64,000 bases of DNA from Anthracocystis setariae (Eukaryota; Basidiomycota; Ustilaginomycetes; Ustilaginales; Ustilaginaceae): NCBI GenBank assembly GCA_928724745.1, contig CAKMXJ010000006.1:124001-188000 (forward strand). The letters run 5' to 3'. The position numbers and the translations under genes were made by a program. Position 1 is the first letter of the stretch. Every line of letters begins with the position of its first letter. Under the pieces are notes generated by a model. That model was not told the DNA's origin and made no database searches. It saw only the letters and a program-made list of their open reading frames with translations. This document shows, piece after piece, positions 12,033-22,280 of the stretch.

Positions 12033-13859
12033 TCAACTGTCGAGATCCATCTCTTCCGCAGGACCAAAGTGCGCGGACAAGTCGATGGGTTGTGCGCCGA
12101 AATCATTCGCCATCTGGCCCGGCTGCTGGTGCTGGTGCTGAAATGGCTGGAAGGCGGTGCTGTAGTGGTGACTGTAATGCTGGGCGTGTTGCTGGGCGTG
12201 GCCGAGCATGGGTGTCGGCTGAGCACTTGCCCAAGCCGTCGGCGTGGCCGATCCGAACGCACTGCCCCTGTTGCCGAAATGCGTCTCAAGCGGAGACGGC
12301 TCCGGGAAGTACGAGCTGGACAGGGACGATTGCTGCGCGTACAGAGGACTTTCAGCATGCGAAGACGATGGAAAAGCGGCCATACCAGGGATTTCGGTCT
12401 GGCTTTGTGCGGACAGGTCAAAATGTGTATCTTGCGAGAGCTGCGACGGCTGGTGGCTGGATCCAGACTGAAAGGCGACAGGCGGTTGAGCCATAAAGTT
12501 TGACGTAGTCGATGCACCCTCCCGATTCGAAGCTGCATCACTCTGCTTGAGCGGAGAGGATGCTGTCGTTGCTGCTGCAGTACTCTTGAGCACCTGTTCG
12601 GGGTCTTTCCAAAGAATCAGCGCACCTCTGGCGTCTTCGGCATGGATGGGTGAAGCGTACCCGGACGATGCCGGACTCGATTGCGCCGAGCCGCGTTTTC
12701 TGCTAAGCAACGAACCCAGGCTTGGCGCACCGGGGCCTGCCGCCGACCTTCTGCCAGATCGTCTAGAGCGTCCCGAGTTGTTTGAACGAGAAGACGAGGC
12801 AACATTGTCTCGATCGGATGTGCCCGTTATCACGGCTCGGCTATGCGCTTCGAGCTTTTCGATGAGTTCGCTGTTGATGACAAAGTCGGACGAGCTGTCC
12901 CTACTCTCAGTCGAGGTATCGGCATCGGGCGTTCGTTGGCCTTGAACATCGCTGTCTCCATCTGCTTCCGAAGACGAAGTGTCATCCAAGCTGGTCACTA
13001 CGATGCGATCCGGCTCTACTTCGTAGCTGGTTGGACCACCGCGTCGCAGGCGCATATCGGCATCTTGAAGCTCAGCCGAGTTGGCTCTTTGGTTCGCGAG
13101 ATCCGATGTGCTGAAACCTTGCACACGCAGCGGCTGGGTAAGCGTTGACATGCGTCTGCTCGCTATGCTTGGAGACGTTGGTGGTGCTGGGCCGACTGCG
13201 TGCTGAAACATGCTGGAAGCTGAGTCGTCGACGGGAATGGACGTTGCTGCTTTGGTTGGACTAGAGGGCGGGACACGCGGTGCGTTTGCAAGGGCAGAAT
13301 CGGCAGCAAATGCGTCGGCTATCGAGGCGCTGAGACCAAAAGCGCCGGCCAAGCCAGTGTTGGCCACTGGACCGCTAGGATGCGAGTACGAGTATTGATT
13401 CGGTGCAGAGGAAGCGCAGGCGGTGGGATCGATTTGCATGCCAGCGAGTTTGCCATAGGTTTGTCGGTCTTCGGGTGTTTCGAGGTGCACTCGTTTGGCC
13501 GGTCTCGCAAACTTGGCGAGCTCATCGCGATCTACATCTGGACTTTGGTGAATTGCTGCAACGCTTGTGGCTGCCGAGATCGTGCTGTTCGCCGCTGGCC
13601 AGTCGTAGTCACCGTCTGAATCGGAGAGGTCCTCGATGCCCCAACTGCTGGCACTGGAGGAATGCCTGGGCACGAGCTCGGGCGACGGCGGGTTCACGAT
13701 GGAAGGTATCGATGCGGACGGTTGAGCATGGGACACTTTGCTTCCATCAGAGACACGGCCGCGCTTCTTCTTGTGACCGACCCCAGGTGCTGGGCCGGCT
13801 GCAAAGCTGACAGCTGTAGGTCTGGACGGTCCAGCGGCGGCGCAATACGGTTCAGACAT
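12033..13859 (-). CDS. Hypothetical disordered Ser-rich protein
   Basis: I do not recognise this gene. It is a single 608-aa frame with an ATG at 13859. Most of the sequence is low-complexity, rich in Ser, Ala, Pro and Gln. A basic patch near the N-terminus (GHKKKRGRVSDGSK) could be a nuclear localisation signal, followed by an acidic stretch (IEDLSDSDGDYDW). A central part reads EVEPDRIVVTSLDD and FVINSELIEKLEAHSRAVI. A cluster of SRSNNSGRSRRSGRRS precedes a short conserved-looking segment, RGALILWKDPEQVLKS. The C-terminus is His/Gln-rich and ends in an acidic EEMDLDS. A regulatory nuclear protein is plausible, but nothing in the sequence fixes a function. It is divergent from the downstream exchanger across a 1-kb spacer. 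Confidence 0.6.
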   Translation of the reverse strand: MSEPYCAAAGPSRPTAVSFAAGPAPGVGHKKKRGRVSDGSKVSHAQPSASIPSIVNPPSPELVPRHSSSASSWGIEDLSDSDGDYDWPAANSTISAATSVAAIHQSPDVDRDELAKFARPAKRVHLETPEDRQTYGKLAGMQIDPTACASSAPNQYSYSHPSGPVANTGLAGAFGLSASIADAFAADSALANAPRVPPSSPTKAATSIPVDDSASSMFQHAVGPAPPTSPSIASRRMSTLTQPLRVQGFSTSDLANQRANSAELQDADMRLRRGGPTSYEVEPDRIVVTSLDDTSSSEADGDSDVQGQRTPDADTSTESRDSSSDFVINSELIEKLEAHSRAVITGTSDRDNVASSSRSNNSGRSRRSGRRSAAGPGAPSLGSLLSRKRGSAQSSPASSGYASPIHAEDARGALILWKDPEQVLKSTAAATTASSPLKQSDAASNREGASTTSNFMAQPPVAFQSGSSHQPSQLSQDTHFDLSAQSQTEIPGMAAFPSSSHAESPLYAQQSSLSSSYFPEPSPLETHFGNRGSAFGSATPTAWASAQPTPMLGHAQQHAQHYSHHYSTAFQPFQHQHQQPGQMANDFGAQPIDLSAHFGPAEEMDLDS

Positions 13860-14342
13860 ATCTTGTACCTTGGATATGCGAATAGCAAATTCTTGCAGGT
13901 TGCTCTATTGTAAGCCAATCTTTGGCGGCAAGTCGGCTCTATAAGTGCTGCATAACGATGTGGTCGAGGTGGTTTGACGGTTACTCGAGCAGGGGGTATT
14001 CGGCCCGAAAAGAAGGGGTCCAAACCAAACCTTTTAGCAATGGGACCTGAAGGTGGCAGCGATGCTGTGTCAGTGGTAGCGAAGATGTTGTTGCTGAAGA
14101 AGTAGTTTGCTGTCGTTTTCGGTGAAGAAGCCCGGGGTTGTGGAAGAGAAGATGAACTGATGATCCATCTGATCTTTCTATCGATCAATAATGTCACCTG
14201 CCAGACGGAATGTACCGAAAAGGCCGCGGAAGGCGGAAGCACAACAACGGCAACTGCGCTGCTCTGCTCTGCGCTGCTTCGCTCACTTCCGAGGCTGCAG
14301 AAGTGGGATTTAGAATTCGCAGGCAAATTCTGGAAAGTTTTG

Positions 14343-14402
<60 letters not shown>

Positions 14403-14891
14403 TCGTGGCGTGAATTTTTCGGATTTGTTCTGCTCGCGAAATGTTGGCCCACTGCACTGCGCTGAGCTGCGCTGCGCTGCCATATCTCTCAACGCGCCAA
14501 GATGGCCACGATGATTTTTGGCGCCTCTGTTTCGTTTCGGCAGCTGCAGATGGCGGTATGATGGAGTGTATGTACTTTATGCACGGCTCTTCCGATTTTT
14601 TACATATCATGCATTCATTCACTCTTTCCCCCCACGATGAACAGAGGATGCAAGCCAACTGTGAACCTCCACACTGTCGCAATCAGTCACGCGCTTCCTA
14701 CCGCGCACTGAGCGTAAAGGAGAATAGATCGGCGCTGTATCATCCTTGCCGGAGAAACTAAATCGCCCACTCGCGCACCCACCGTCTCTCCATTCAAGCA
14801 TCACCCGGCTCTTCCTTGCCAAGTCTCACGGCCCAGCCGCCCACCTTGTAGATTCACCGGACGCCTTTCTCGCCAAAGAGAAAAGGGCAAC
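13860..14891. promoter_or_regulatory. Long divergent intergenic region
   Basis: The region separates the start of the Ser-rich protein (minus) from the start of the exchanger (plus). It contains a long TG dinucleotide array (14344-14401), two clusters of GCTGC/CTGCG repeats (about 14258-14281 and 14450-14480) and no recognised gene. Both promoters must lie here. Confidence 0.45.
14344..14401. repeat. (TG)29 microsatellite
   Basis: Fifty-eight uninterrupted bases of alternating T and G, within the divergent promoter. Such purine-pyrimidine alternation can adopt left-handed DNA and is length-unstable. Confidence 0.95.
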
Positions 14892-16328
14892 ATGACTGTC
14901 GCAGGTCATCGTGGCGCGGCGCAGAGTGATGCACGTTCCGACCTTATCTACAACTCGAGCGTCTTTGTGGGTGGGCTGCTGCTGCTCGAGAGGGCAGCTG
15001 ATGGGTTTATCAAGCATGTTTCGCAGCTGTCCATACAGCTCGGCATCAGTCCGACGTTGATCGCGCTGCTCACTGCGGGTGCCGAGTGGGAGGAGCTCGT
15101 CGTCGTGGTGGCGTCCATCGCGCATGGAGCTTCCGATCTTGCCGTGGCCAATGTCGTGGGCTCAGCCATCTCCAACATTCTGGGTGCCTTCTCTTTGGGC
15201 ATCCTATTCGCTCCCAATGCAGTCAGATTCGATGACAGCTCCAAGAGGTTCGCCATCATCCAAGCCGGCATCACTACCGTGGTGCTGTTGCTCGTTGCAG
15301 CCGTTCAGGTCCAGCATGCTGACAAGCACGCAAAGGTGTCGAGCAAGCGTCTGTTCGAAAATGTCGTCGGTATCAGCTTGATCGTCATTTTCATCGTGTA
15401 CTTTGTTGGTCTGTCTTGGGCCATCAGTCGTGGCATGCTCGCAGCGCCACAGGCATCTGACTCTGAATCTAGCAGCTCTTCTAGCGACGATCCACCCAGC
15501 AACGATGAACGTTCGACGCTTAACAGTGATGCCACCAGCACCAACACTGTCGGCAACGAAAGCGACGTCTCCTACGTTCCACCCAGACGCGGCCAAGGAG
15601 CAGCAGCTCGCAGAGGTCAGAATCGTACCGCCACGTCCGCAGCCATCGAGACCACCCCGCTGTTGGTCGGCTCTGCTACCTCGTCCAATCTGGCCACGCG
15701 GCTCGCACGCAGACGACGCCGCGCTGTCCTGCGCAGCTTGCAGAAGCTCATCATCACCTTCCTCATCCTTTCGCTTGCTGGCTACCTTTTGTCGCACTCG
15801 ATCTTGCAAGTGGCGTCGTCCTTGCATCTTTCCGAGACGGTGCTTGGTTTGACCGTTCTATCGTTCGCTACCACCATTCCCGAGAAGCTGCTGAGCGTCG
15901 TAGCCGGTCTCAAAACAGGTCAAAGCGCAGTAGCACCGCGGTCGCCTTCGACTCGTCGACCCAGTCTGGCCCGGCGTGCATCGTTGCACGATGAAGCGGA
16001 AGATGACATCGCGCGAGGCGCCAGCAGCATCCTGATGGCAGGTGCGGCGGGGAGCAACGTCTTCTTGCTGACCCTCTGTTTGGGTCTGTCGCTCATCTTT
16101 GATCGTGAGCGTCAAGGCAGTCTTTGGCTGCTGCCTGGCACACCTGGCCAAGATCAACATCGCTTTACGGCTAGCAGTGTTCAATGGCAAGAGCTGGCAT
16201 TGCTCGAGGTCTCATCCTTGTCTCTCGTGTTGATTGCGTACACCGATGGACAGCGCTGGCAAGGTGTGCTTTTGCTCTTGGGTTACATCGCTTTCCTCCT
16301 TGCCGAATTCACTTTCTTGAAGCGCTAG
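14892..16328 (+). CDS. Na+/Ca2+ exchanger family (CaCA) membrane protein
   Basis: A single exon encodes 478 aa. The two alpha repeats of the cation/Ca2+ exchanger fold are present. The first is TAGAEWEELVVVVAS plus NVVGSAISNILGAFSLG near residues 58-105. The second is LSFATTIPEKLLSVVAG plus GASSILMAGAAGSNVFLL near residues 320-395. About ten hydrophobic segments flank a central cytosolic loop of roughly 100 residues that is Ser-rich (SSSSSDDPPSNDERS) and then basic. The acidic residue pairs expected at the ion site are visible in both repeats (EWEE and IPEK). The likely role is Ca2+ or K+-coupled Ca2+ transport across an internal or plasma membrane; the subfamily is not resolved. The gene converges on the sirtuin gene, 134 bp apart. 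Confidence 0.82.
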   Translation: MTVAGHRGAAQSDARSDLIYNSSVFVGGLLLLERAADGFIKHVSQLSIQLGISPTLIALLTAGAEWEELVVVVASIAHGASDLAVANVVGSAISNILGAFSLGILFAPNAVRFDDSSKRFAIIQAGITTVVLLLVAAVQVQHADKHAKVSSKRLFENVVGISLIVIFIVYFVGLSWAISRGMLAAPQASDSESSSSSSDDPPSNDERSTLNSDATSTNTVGNESDVSYVPPRRGQGAAARRGQNRTATSAAIETTPLLVGSATSSNLATRLARRRRRAVLRSLQKLIITFLILSLAGYLLSHSILQVASSLHLSETVLGLTVLSFATTIPEKLLSVVAGLKTGQSAVAPRSPSTRRPSLARRASLHDEAEDDIARGASSILMAGAAGSNVFLLTLCLGLSLIFDRERQGSLWLLPGTPGQDQHRFTASSVQWQELALLEVSSLSLVLIAYTDGQRWQGVLLLLGYIAFLLAEFTFLKR

Positions 16329-16462
16329 GCTCTCTTTCCTTCTCCAGTATCATCACTTTTCTCTTGTCGTCAAGGACAATGTACCAACAGGAATCAGCAT
16401 GTGATTAACACCCCATCGCACGATTGCTGACACTCGTTCTGATTTGATCTACTCGTCTGATT

Positions 16463-17806
16463 TCAACTGCTGATCACACCACTTGCCTCGTTCGGTCTGA
16501 TGGTTACGCCGGACGTCAGCAGACTCTGGAGCACCTTGTCGTTTTTCTCCCGTCCGTTGCTCAACATTGCCGCGACCTTGCTGAGCACTTGGGACGATCC
16601 GAGCTCGATTTTCGCTTGCACCAATGGATCCGCTCTGGTTGGGCCTTTGTTGAGTATCAAGACGGGTTTCTTCTGTTCCACCGCCTGTTTGACCAATCGG
16701 AACGCTGAGTAGGTTGCCAGACTGGTTCCGATCAGCAGCATGGCATTGGCGTTGTCGACCATTTCGTATGAGTGGTCTCGCAGCTTGTCTGGTACTGACT
16801 CGCCGAAGAAGATCACTGCCGGTTTCAGTACTCCGCCGCAGTTGGGGCAGGCTGGGTAGTTGAATGTGGAGTAGTCGACATTGTGCAGCTCGACGTCGCC
16901 ATCAGGGTTGGTTTTGGGTGATTTGCCAGTACGTGCCATTTCGCGCTGGAGCTCGGCCCAGGCTGGATTGAGCCGTGTCAGTTCGTCCTGAAACACAGCA
17001 CGCGAGCCACGGAAACCACAGCCTTTGGGGTAGTTCTCTCCTGTGGGTGTGTTTTCGGGTCGCAGCGTCACCGCTCGTGGCCCGCGAAGGTAGGACGGCG
17101 CCGTAAGCGCATCGAAAAATTCCGGACTGATGGGGACGTTGCTGGAACTGCGCGAGTAGTCCGCAGGACTCGATACGCAGACTACATGTTTGAGCGTTCC
17201 ATGCAGCTCGAGAATGGTACTTGCTGCCAGAGACGCCGACGGTGTGGCGGCGTGATGGAGGTTGTCAACATTCTGAGTGATGAATTCAGGCATATAGCCC
17301 AGTCGCTGGATCGCTGCGATGCTGTAATGCGTTCGGTTTGGTTTGGCGACGCGGACGGGCGGAAAACCGAGGTAGGAGCGAGAAAAGTACCGTTGTCTCG
17401 CAAGATGGCCCTTCTCTGAGGGATCAATGAATTCGTGGTAAAAGATGGGTCGATAAGTTTTGTGCACTGTGTAATGTCCATTCTCGCCGCGATAGGGTGC
17501 GATTCCAGAGTCCACCGACACTCCTGCGCCTGTCATGATCAAAGCCTTTCCCTTGGCCGCAGAGAGGAATTCGGCCACCATCTGCGCCCCATTCTCTATG
17601 CTGTATTCGATCGTCGCCCGCGTCGCCTGCTCGGGGATGGAAGGTATCGATATCCTCATCTTCAATAGCCTATCAGTGCAGCTAGAGGTCTTGAAGCTGC
17701 AAAAAAGAGATACAGAGCTTGCCCGAGCAAGTGAACGTAGGGTGCCACGAGGAAGAAAGTGTTGATCTTCCGTTGACGTTACGTGAGAGGAAACATGCCT
17801 CCACAT
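16463..17806 (-). CDS. NAD-dependent sirtuin, class II (SIRT4-like)
   Basis: A single exon encodes 447 aa of a SIR2-family NAD+-dependent protein deacylase/ADP-ribosyltransferase. Visible motifs are TGAGVSVDSGI (NAD loop), FITQNVDNLHH, the catalytic ELHGTLKH, PAVIFFGESVP, LLIGTSLATYSAFR and a SIRT4-type NKGPTRADPL. The first zinc Cys is in HVVC, but its partner is not two residues away: 52 residues intervene before KGCGFRGSR, which aligns with the second half of the usual site. The later CPNC pair is intact. The N-terminal 49 residues (to a second ATG at 17659, MRISIPS) are Arg/Ser-rich and could be a mitochondrial presequence; translation might instead begin at 17659. Confidence 0.85.
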   Translation of the reverse strand: MWRHVSSHVTSTEDQHFLPRGTLRSLARASSVSLFCSFKTSSCTDRLLKMRISIPSIPEQATRATIEYSIENGAQMVAEFLSAAKGKALIMTGAGVSVDSGIAPYRGENGHYTVHKTYRPIFYHEFIDPSEKGHLARQRYFSRSYLGFPPVRVAKPNRTHYSIAAIQRLGYMPEFITQNVDNLHHAATPSASLAASTILELHGTLKHVVCVSSPADYSRSSSNVPISPEFFDALTAPSYLRGPRAVTLRPENTPTGENYPKGCGFRGSRAVFQDELTRLNPAWAELQREMARTGKSPKTNPDGDVELHNVDYSTFNYPACPNCGGVLKPAVIFFGESVPDKLRDHSYEMVDNANAMLLIGTSLATYSAFRLVKQAVEQKKPVLILNKGPTRADPLVQAKIELGSSQVLSKVAAMLSNGREKNDKVLQSLLTSGVTIRPNEASGVISS

Positions 17807-17983
17807 CGCTATATTGCATGTCGCGGTTCCCGATTCCCGATTTCTCGGATTTCACACAGCATCTTGTTTGGTGACAGCCAAACTTCCATCAAGCCCACTT
17901 TACTCCAAGCTTCTCGATGTATGACCCTTCTTGTTTTGTTGCGCAGAATGAATGTTAGTGTACAAATGGAGATAGACGAACGC

Positions 17984-20900
17984 CTAGATGAAGGTGTACA
18001 GCTCATGTCTTCGATAGTCGTTGCGCTCGTCCGAGAACTCGGAAAAGTCGGGGTAGTAGGCGACCATGGCGTCCTGCGATCGCAAATATGTTGAGTTGTA
18101 GATGCGGACGTAGACCTCTCTAACCTTGCGCGCAGGATGGAAAAGGCCCTGCAACGTATGATTCAGCAGCACGCCTGGTCCAAGCGCCACTTCCAGGCTC
18201 TCGATGGAAGCCATCACGGCGCCGAGAACGTGTGGACTGGTCTCAAAGATGTTGGGCCAGATCAGGTTGAGCAGATGCTGCAGGCTCTCCTCGTGGCCGA
18301 GACCGAATGTCCCGAGCGCAAGGTGATGCACGATGCTGGCGGCCGTCTGTCGGTGAACGTGATCACGGTCGGTGAGTGCATCGTCCAGGCAGCCAATGAT
18401 CGAATAGACGTAGTCCTTGCTCATCTCGCCGATGTACTCAAAGACGAAGCTGAGCGCCTTGAGACAGCCGTTGCGCACATTGAGCTCGGGAGTGCGGTAT
18501 TCGTTGAGGATAGCAGGGATGGTGGTGAAGGGTCCACAAGTCTCGGCGACAATAGCGATGGCGACGGTCGAGCAGACACGCGACTGACGCTCCTGAACGC
18601 GCAAGTTGGTCAACAGCACCTGCAGCACATCAGACGGTCCGATGGCTCGTGCAATGTAGCCAAAACTGTTGACCGCTGCTCTGCGAATCGCCTTCTTGTG
18701 CGCCTTGAGCAAGTCAAGCAGCTCGAAGCAGATACGCATCCACTCACGTGGACTGACAAATTCGGCACCCTTGTCTGCGATCCTACCGATGAGGTTGATG
18801 CTGGCCTCTTGGACCTTCTCGTGACGATTACGCAAGATTGGTGTCATGCGCGGAAGCAGATCCTTGATGGGTGGAGACATTTGGGTCATGCCGACGACAT
18901 TGGCAATGGCAGTCTCGGCACTGATGATCGACGCAAGTGCTTCGGGGAATTCTTCACCGAGTTGCTCGAACAGCACGACACCGAGCTTGGCCAATAGAGC
19001 GTCTTCACCGCACTGCTTGATTACGAGCGCCAGTTTGGTGGTGAGATCGGCGGCTTGCTGACGGGTCTTGGCGCTCTTATTGTTGAGGCGCCACAGGATG
19101 GTTGAAACAATTTGTGTGAGGTACGGCTTGACTCGCATACCGAGAGCGTTTACGACGGTGCCCACTCCTTCCAGCATGACATTGTCTTCGACAGTCTGCT
19201 CCTGGAAAGCGTAGATAAGGCCATCCACCAGCTGCACCTCCAGACGCTCATCGATGTCGGCAGCGCCCAGATTGGCGACAACCTTCTGGATGATCTCCAT
19301 GACCATCTTGCGGAAAGGCTCGCTCTCGTCCTTGAGGTCATTTACGATTCGCGAAACGACTTCAGCGACGCCAACTTTGTTTGCAAGCTCGACGGTCGTC
19401 TCCACCACCTGCTTATAGTTGCGACGATCCAACGCCATGCGACGGACACAGAAATTCTTGAAGTATTCGGGCAGCATCTCGTCGCGCAGGAAGGCGCCGG
19501 TGACTCCGTCGGTAGCAGCGCATTGCTTGACCACTTTCAGCACGATCTTCTTCATCTCTTCGTCGGCACTCTGAAACTCCCTGATCAAGGTTGGAGTCAC
19601 CTCCTTGACAAAGTACAGAGTGCTGTCCGAGTCCATGAGCGGGATGATGAAGCCGATCGCCTTGAGGAACGCAGCCAGACCCTTACCTCGGTGCTGTCGG
19701 ATCCCGATCCACAGTGGCTTGAGGACGTTCTCAAAGCTCTCGATTCCATACGGCGCAGCTGCTTCGGCAAGGGCGGCAAGCGAGAGCGCAGTCATTGTCT
19801 TGACCTTCTGCTGTTCATCTTCCAATCCCTTCTCGACGCAGTCGACGAGACTCTTGAGGTGCGGAAGAATGGCGTTACCCATCATGATCGCGATCTGCTG
19901 CACAATACGGATCCCCGTATGTCTCGCTTGCCAGCTCTTTTTAGATCGACAGACAGCCTTGAGGAATGGCAGCAGGGCGGGGATACCGAGTGCGGATGCG
20001 ACAACTGAGAAAGCACGTGCAGTGGTGTTGCGGACGTATTCGTCGACATGATCGATGTCCGGTCGCATGGTGCTGATCATGTGGGCCAGACCTGCGGCTT
20101 TGGACAAGTTGCTGATGATCTCGCGTCCTTCGATACGTGCGTAATAGTCCTCATCGATGAGCAGTGGCTCGATCACAACGAGGATACGGCCAACATAGGG
20201 ACGTACCAGGTCATCGAGCTTGTATAGGATGCGATCAATGACCTTGACGAGAAGATGTCGCTCCTGATCCTCGAGGGTTCGCTCCATCAGTAATGGGAGG
20301 ATCTTGTCAAAGAGTGGGCCCGGTCCATAGTCACGAGCGCGGTCAGAGATCTGGCGAAGTGCTGTCTTTCGAGTCGCTGGTGTACCGTTCTTGATCTTGA
20401 GCAACAAGCGCATGATCTTGCGCTCCTTTTGCTCTTCAGCACTCAGAGCACCCTCATCCTCGTCGGTCAAGATCTTCTTGAAAAAGGCTTGATCCTCTGT
20501 TTTGAAAAAGGCGAGCTGACCAACGCCAGGGATATCCGTCGGCAGGTCTGGAATCATCTCTTCAAGCACGGCTCGTGATGCGCCATCTTCCTGCATCACG
20601 AAGCCGCCGACGGTCTCGGGGAGAGCAGATGTCAGCATTTGAGCTGGTGTGCGGACAGGTGCATAGTCGGGTGGCGGCTCGACAACGACGTAACCTTCGG
20701 ATGGCAGAATGGAGTCGAGCTCTTCGTCCGTCATGTACCGGTTGCGTGGGTCCACCATAGCATGGGTGTGACTGACACCGTCCTCCGTCATGGCAGTCTT
20801 TTCGGAGATGCTGACGTCCTCCGTGGGGGCTTGGTCCCATCGGGAGCGTTTCGCAGGTGGCTTAGGAGCCTGTGTCGGCGCAGCGACAACGCTATCCGCC

Positions 20901-21640
20901 TCAGTGGGGGCCTCATCCCAACGAGATCGCCTTTTTCGAGGTGCTGGCTCGGTCGAAGTCTCCGCTGTAGAGTGTTCGCCTGTCTCTTGCCCTGTCTCGC
21001 TTGGACCAACGACATCCCATCTCCTCTTTCGTCTCGCCTTAGGTGTGCGATCCCCCTCAGGCTTCTCGGTTGACGAGGATGGCTTGACATCCCACTCGTC
21101 GGAATGGTCCTGTCCCGCTTCCTTCTCCTTGGACTCCTTGTCTTTTGCCTCGATCAGCCGTCGTACTCGTTCTTCTTCGCGCTCCAGTTCTGCCCTTCGC
21201 ATGCGATCCTTGTAGCTTTCTTCCTCGCCGGTAGCATCTGCGCTTTCAGCAAATGCGTCCACTGCCTTTCCATCACCAAGCTCGCGGTTGAATCGGCGTA
21301 AGTGGTAGTCATTCTGACGAGCAGCAATCTGCCTCGATTCCGCTCGAGCTTTCAGCGGGTCTTCGTCCTCGTTTGCAAATTCATGTAGAAGATGTTGTGG
21401 TGCCGAATATGCATCGAGAGGATTCGACTTCCTCCCGTTTGACAAGTCATCGTCGTCATCTGAGCCACTATCATCGCTCGCAGCATCCATTGGAAGCTCG
21501 CGCACATAGTCGCTTCGCTTACCTCCACCGTAGATGTCCTGGTCGTAGCCACCGAGCTTGCCAACGGCAACTTTGTTCTTCGTAGCGCTCGCGTTGCGGG
21601 CTTCTTGGAGCCTGCGAATCTCGTCTGCCTCTTCCGCCAT
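17984..21640 (-). CDS. SF3B1: U2 snRNP splicing factor SF3B1 (Hsh155/SAP155)
   Basis: A 1218-aa intronless frame encodes the HEAT-repeat scaffold that clamps the branch helix and branch-point adenosine in the spliceosome. The N-terminal 300 residues are charged and carry Trp-based ligand motifs of the U2AF-homology type ([29 protein letters not shown]). HEAT repeats follow, with near-universal blocks [22 protein letters not shown] (the region of the human hotspot lysine), [46 protein letters not shown] and [17 protein letters not shown]. The C-terminus ([19 protein letters not shown]) is canonical. Length is slightly below the human protein because of a shorter N-terminus. It is divergent from ESA1. 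Confidence 0.96.
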   Translation of the reverse strand: MAEEADEIRRLQEARNASATKNKVAVGKLGGYDQDIYGGGKRSDYVRELPMDAASDDSGSDDDDDLSNGRKSNPLDAYSAPQHLLHEFANEDEDPLKARAESRQIAARQNDYHLRRFNRELGDGKAVDAFAESADATGEEESYKDRMRRAELEREEERVRRLIEAKDKESKEKEAGQDHSDEWDVKPSSSTEKPEGDRTPKARRKRRWDVVGPSETGQETGEHSTAETSTEPAPRKRRSRWDEAPTEADSVVAAPTQAPKPPAKRSRWDQAPTEDVSISEKTAMTEDGVSHTHAMVDPRNRYMTDEELDSILPSEGYVVVEPPPDYAPVRTPAQMLTSALPETVGGFVMQEDGASRAVLEEMIPDLPTDIPGVGQLAFFKTEDQAFFKKILTDEDEGALSAEEQKERKIMRLLLKIKNGTPATRKTALRQISDRARDYGPGPLFDKILPLLMERTLEDQERHLLVKVIDRILYKLDDLVRPYVGRILVVIEPLLIDEDYYARIEGREIISNLSKAAGLAHMISTMRPDIDHVDEYVRNTTARAFSVVASALGIPALLPFLKAVCRSKKSWQARHTGIRIVQQIAIMMGNAILPHLKSLVDCVEKGLEDEQQKVKTMTALSLAALAEAAAPYGIESFENVLKPLWIGIRQHRGKGLAAFLKAIGFIIPLMDSDSTLYFVKEVTPTLIREFQSADEEMKKIVLKVVKQCAATDGVTGAFLRDEMLPEYFKNFCVRRMALDRRNYKQVVETTVELANKVGVAEVVSRIVNDLKDESEPFRKMVMEIIQKVVANLGAADIDERLEVQLVDGLIYAFQEQTVEDNVMLEGVGTVVNALGMRVKPYLTQIVSTILWRLNNKSAKTRQQAADLTTKLALVIKQCGEDALLAKLGVVLFEQLGEEFPEALASIISAETAIANVVGMTQMSPPIKDLLPRMTPILRNRHEKVQEASINLIGRIADKGAEFVSPREWMRICFELLDLLKAHKKAIRRAAVNSFGYIARAIGPSDVLQVLLTNLRVQERQSRVCSTVAIAIVAETCGPFTTIPAILNEYRTPELNVRNGCLKALSFVFEYIGEMSKDYVYSIIGCLDDALTDRDHVHRQTAASIVHHLALGTFGLGHEESLQHLLNLIWPNIFETSPHVLGAVMASIESLEVALGPGVLLNHTLQGLFHPARKVREVYVRIYNSTYLRSQDAMVAYYPDFSEFSDERNDYRRHELYTFI

Positions 21641-22280
21641 GATGATTTGATCCGTACAGCCCGTTGCAAAAGGTGTCGGTGGGGCACTGTCTGTATATCA
21701 AGTAAACTCGGTGTCGACCAAACCCTTCTTCCGTGCGGTCCAAGGAACTGGCCAACCGCACTTGAACCTTGCTGAAAGACAGCGACGGAGTAGTCGAGGA
21801 GTGCTGCCAGTGACACGCCACTGATGAAGTGTAAGTTCTCGGTATATGAGTGGCGCAGACGAGTCAGGCGCAGACAGGTGTTGATGAAAGGTGAGAGGAA
21901 CGGTAGAAGAAGGTGGAGATGTCGATTCGAGCAGAGACGCTGGCTCGTTCCTGCAACGAGTTGAGGCGAGATCGAAAAACGCCTCGCCCGATTGTTAGAA
22001 AGTTCCCGATCTCAAAAAACTTTCATCGCGCGCGGAAAATGGCTGAGTCGAAGCCATCGCATGCATGCCACCGCCATAGCTGTCACACGAACCCATCCCC
22101 GCGAATGGACAGATATCGAAGTGGCAGCATAAGTACCTTACGGCAGCTCCTCGTAGACTGTACGGACTCGCAAGCTCGCTAGGTCTGGCTGACCAACGGT
22201 CGAGCTTCGGCTTTCATCCGCAAAACATACCACTCAGCACGGGCGACACATCTCTTCCACTCTGAAGGTCTTTTCCCACG
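21641..22280. promoter_or_regulatory. Divergent promoter between SF3B1 and ESA1
   Basis: These 640 bp separate two divergent start codons. No extra coding signal was recognised; short ORFs here look like chance. Regulatory function is inferred from orientation. Confidence 0.4.

Noticed and set aside
14344..14401. Telomere-like TG repeat
   Set aside because: A pure TG dinucleotide array in the middle of genes; the fungal telomere unit TTAGGG is absent.
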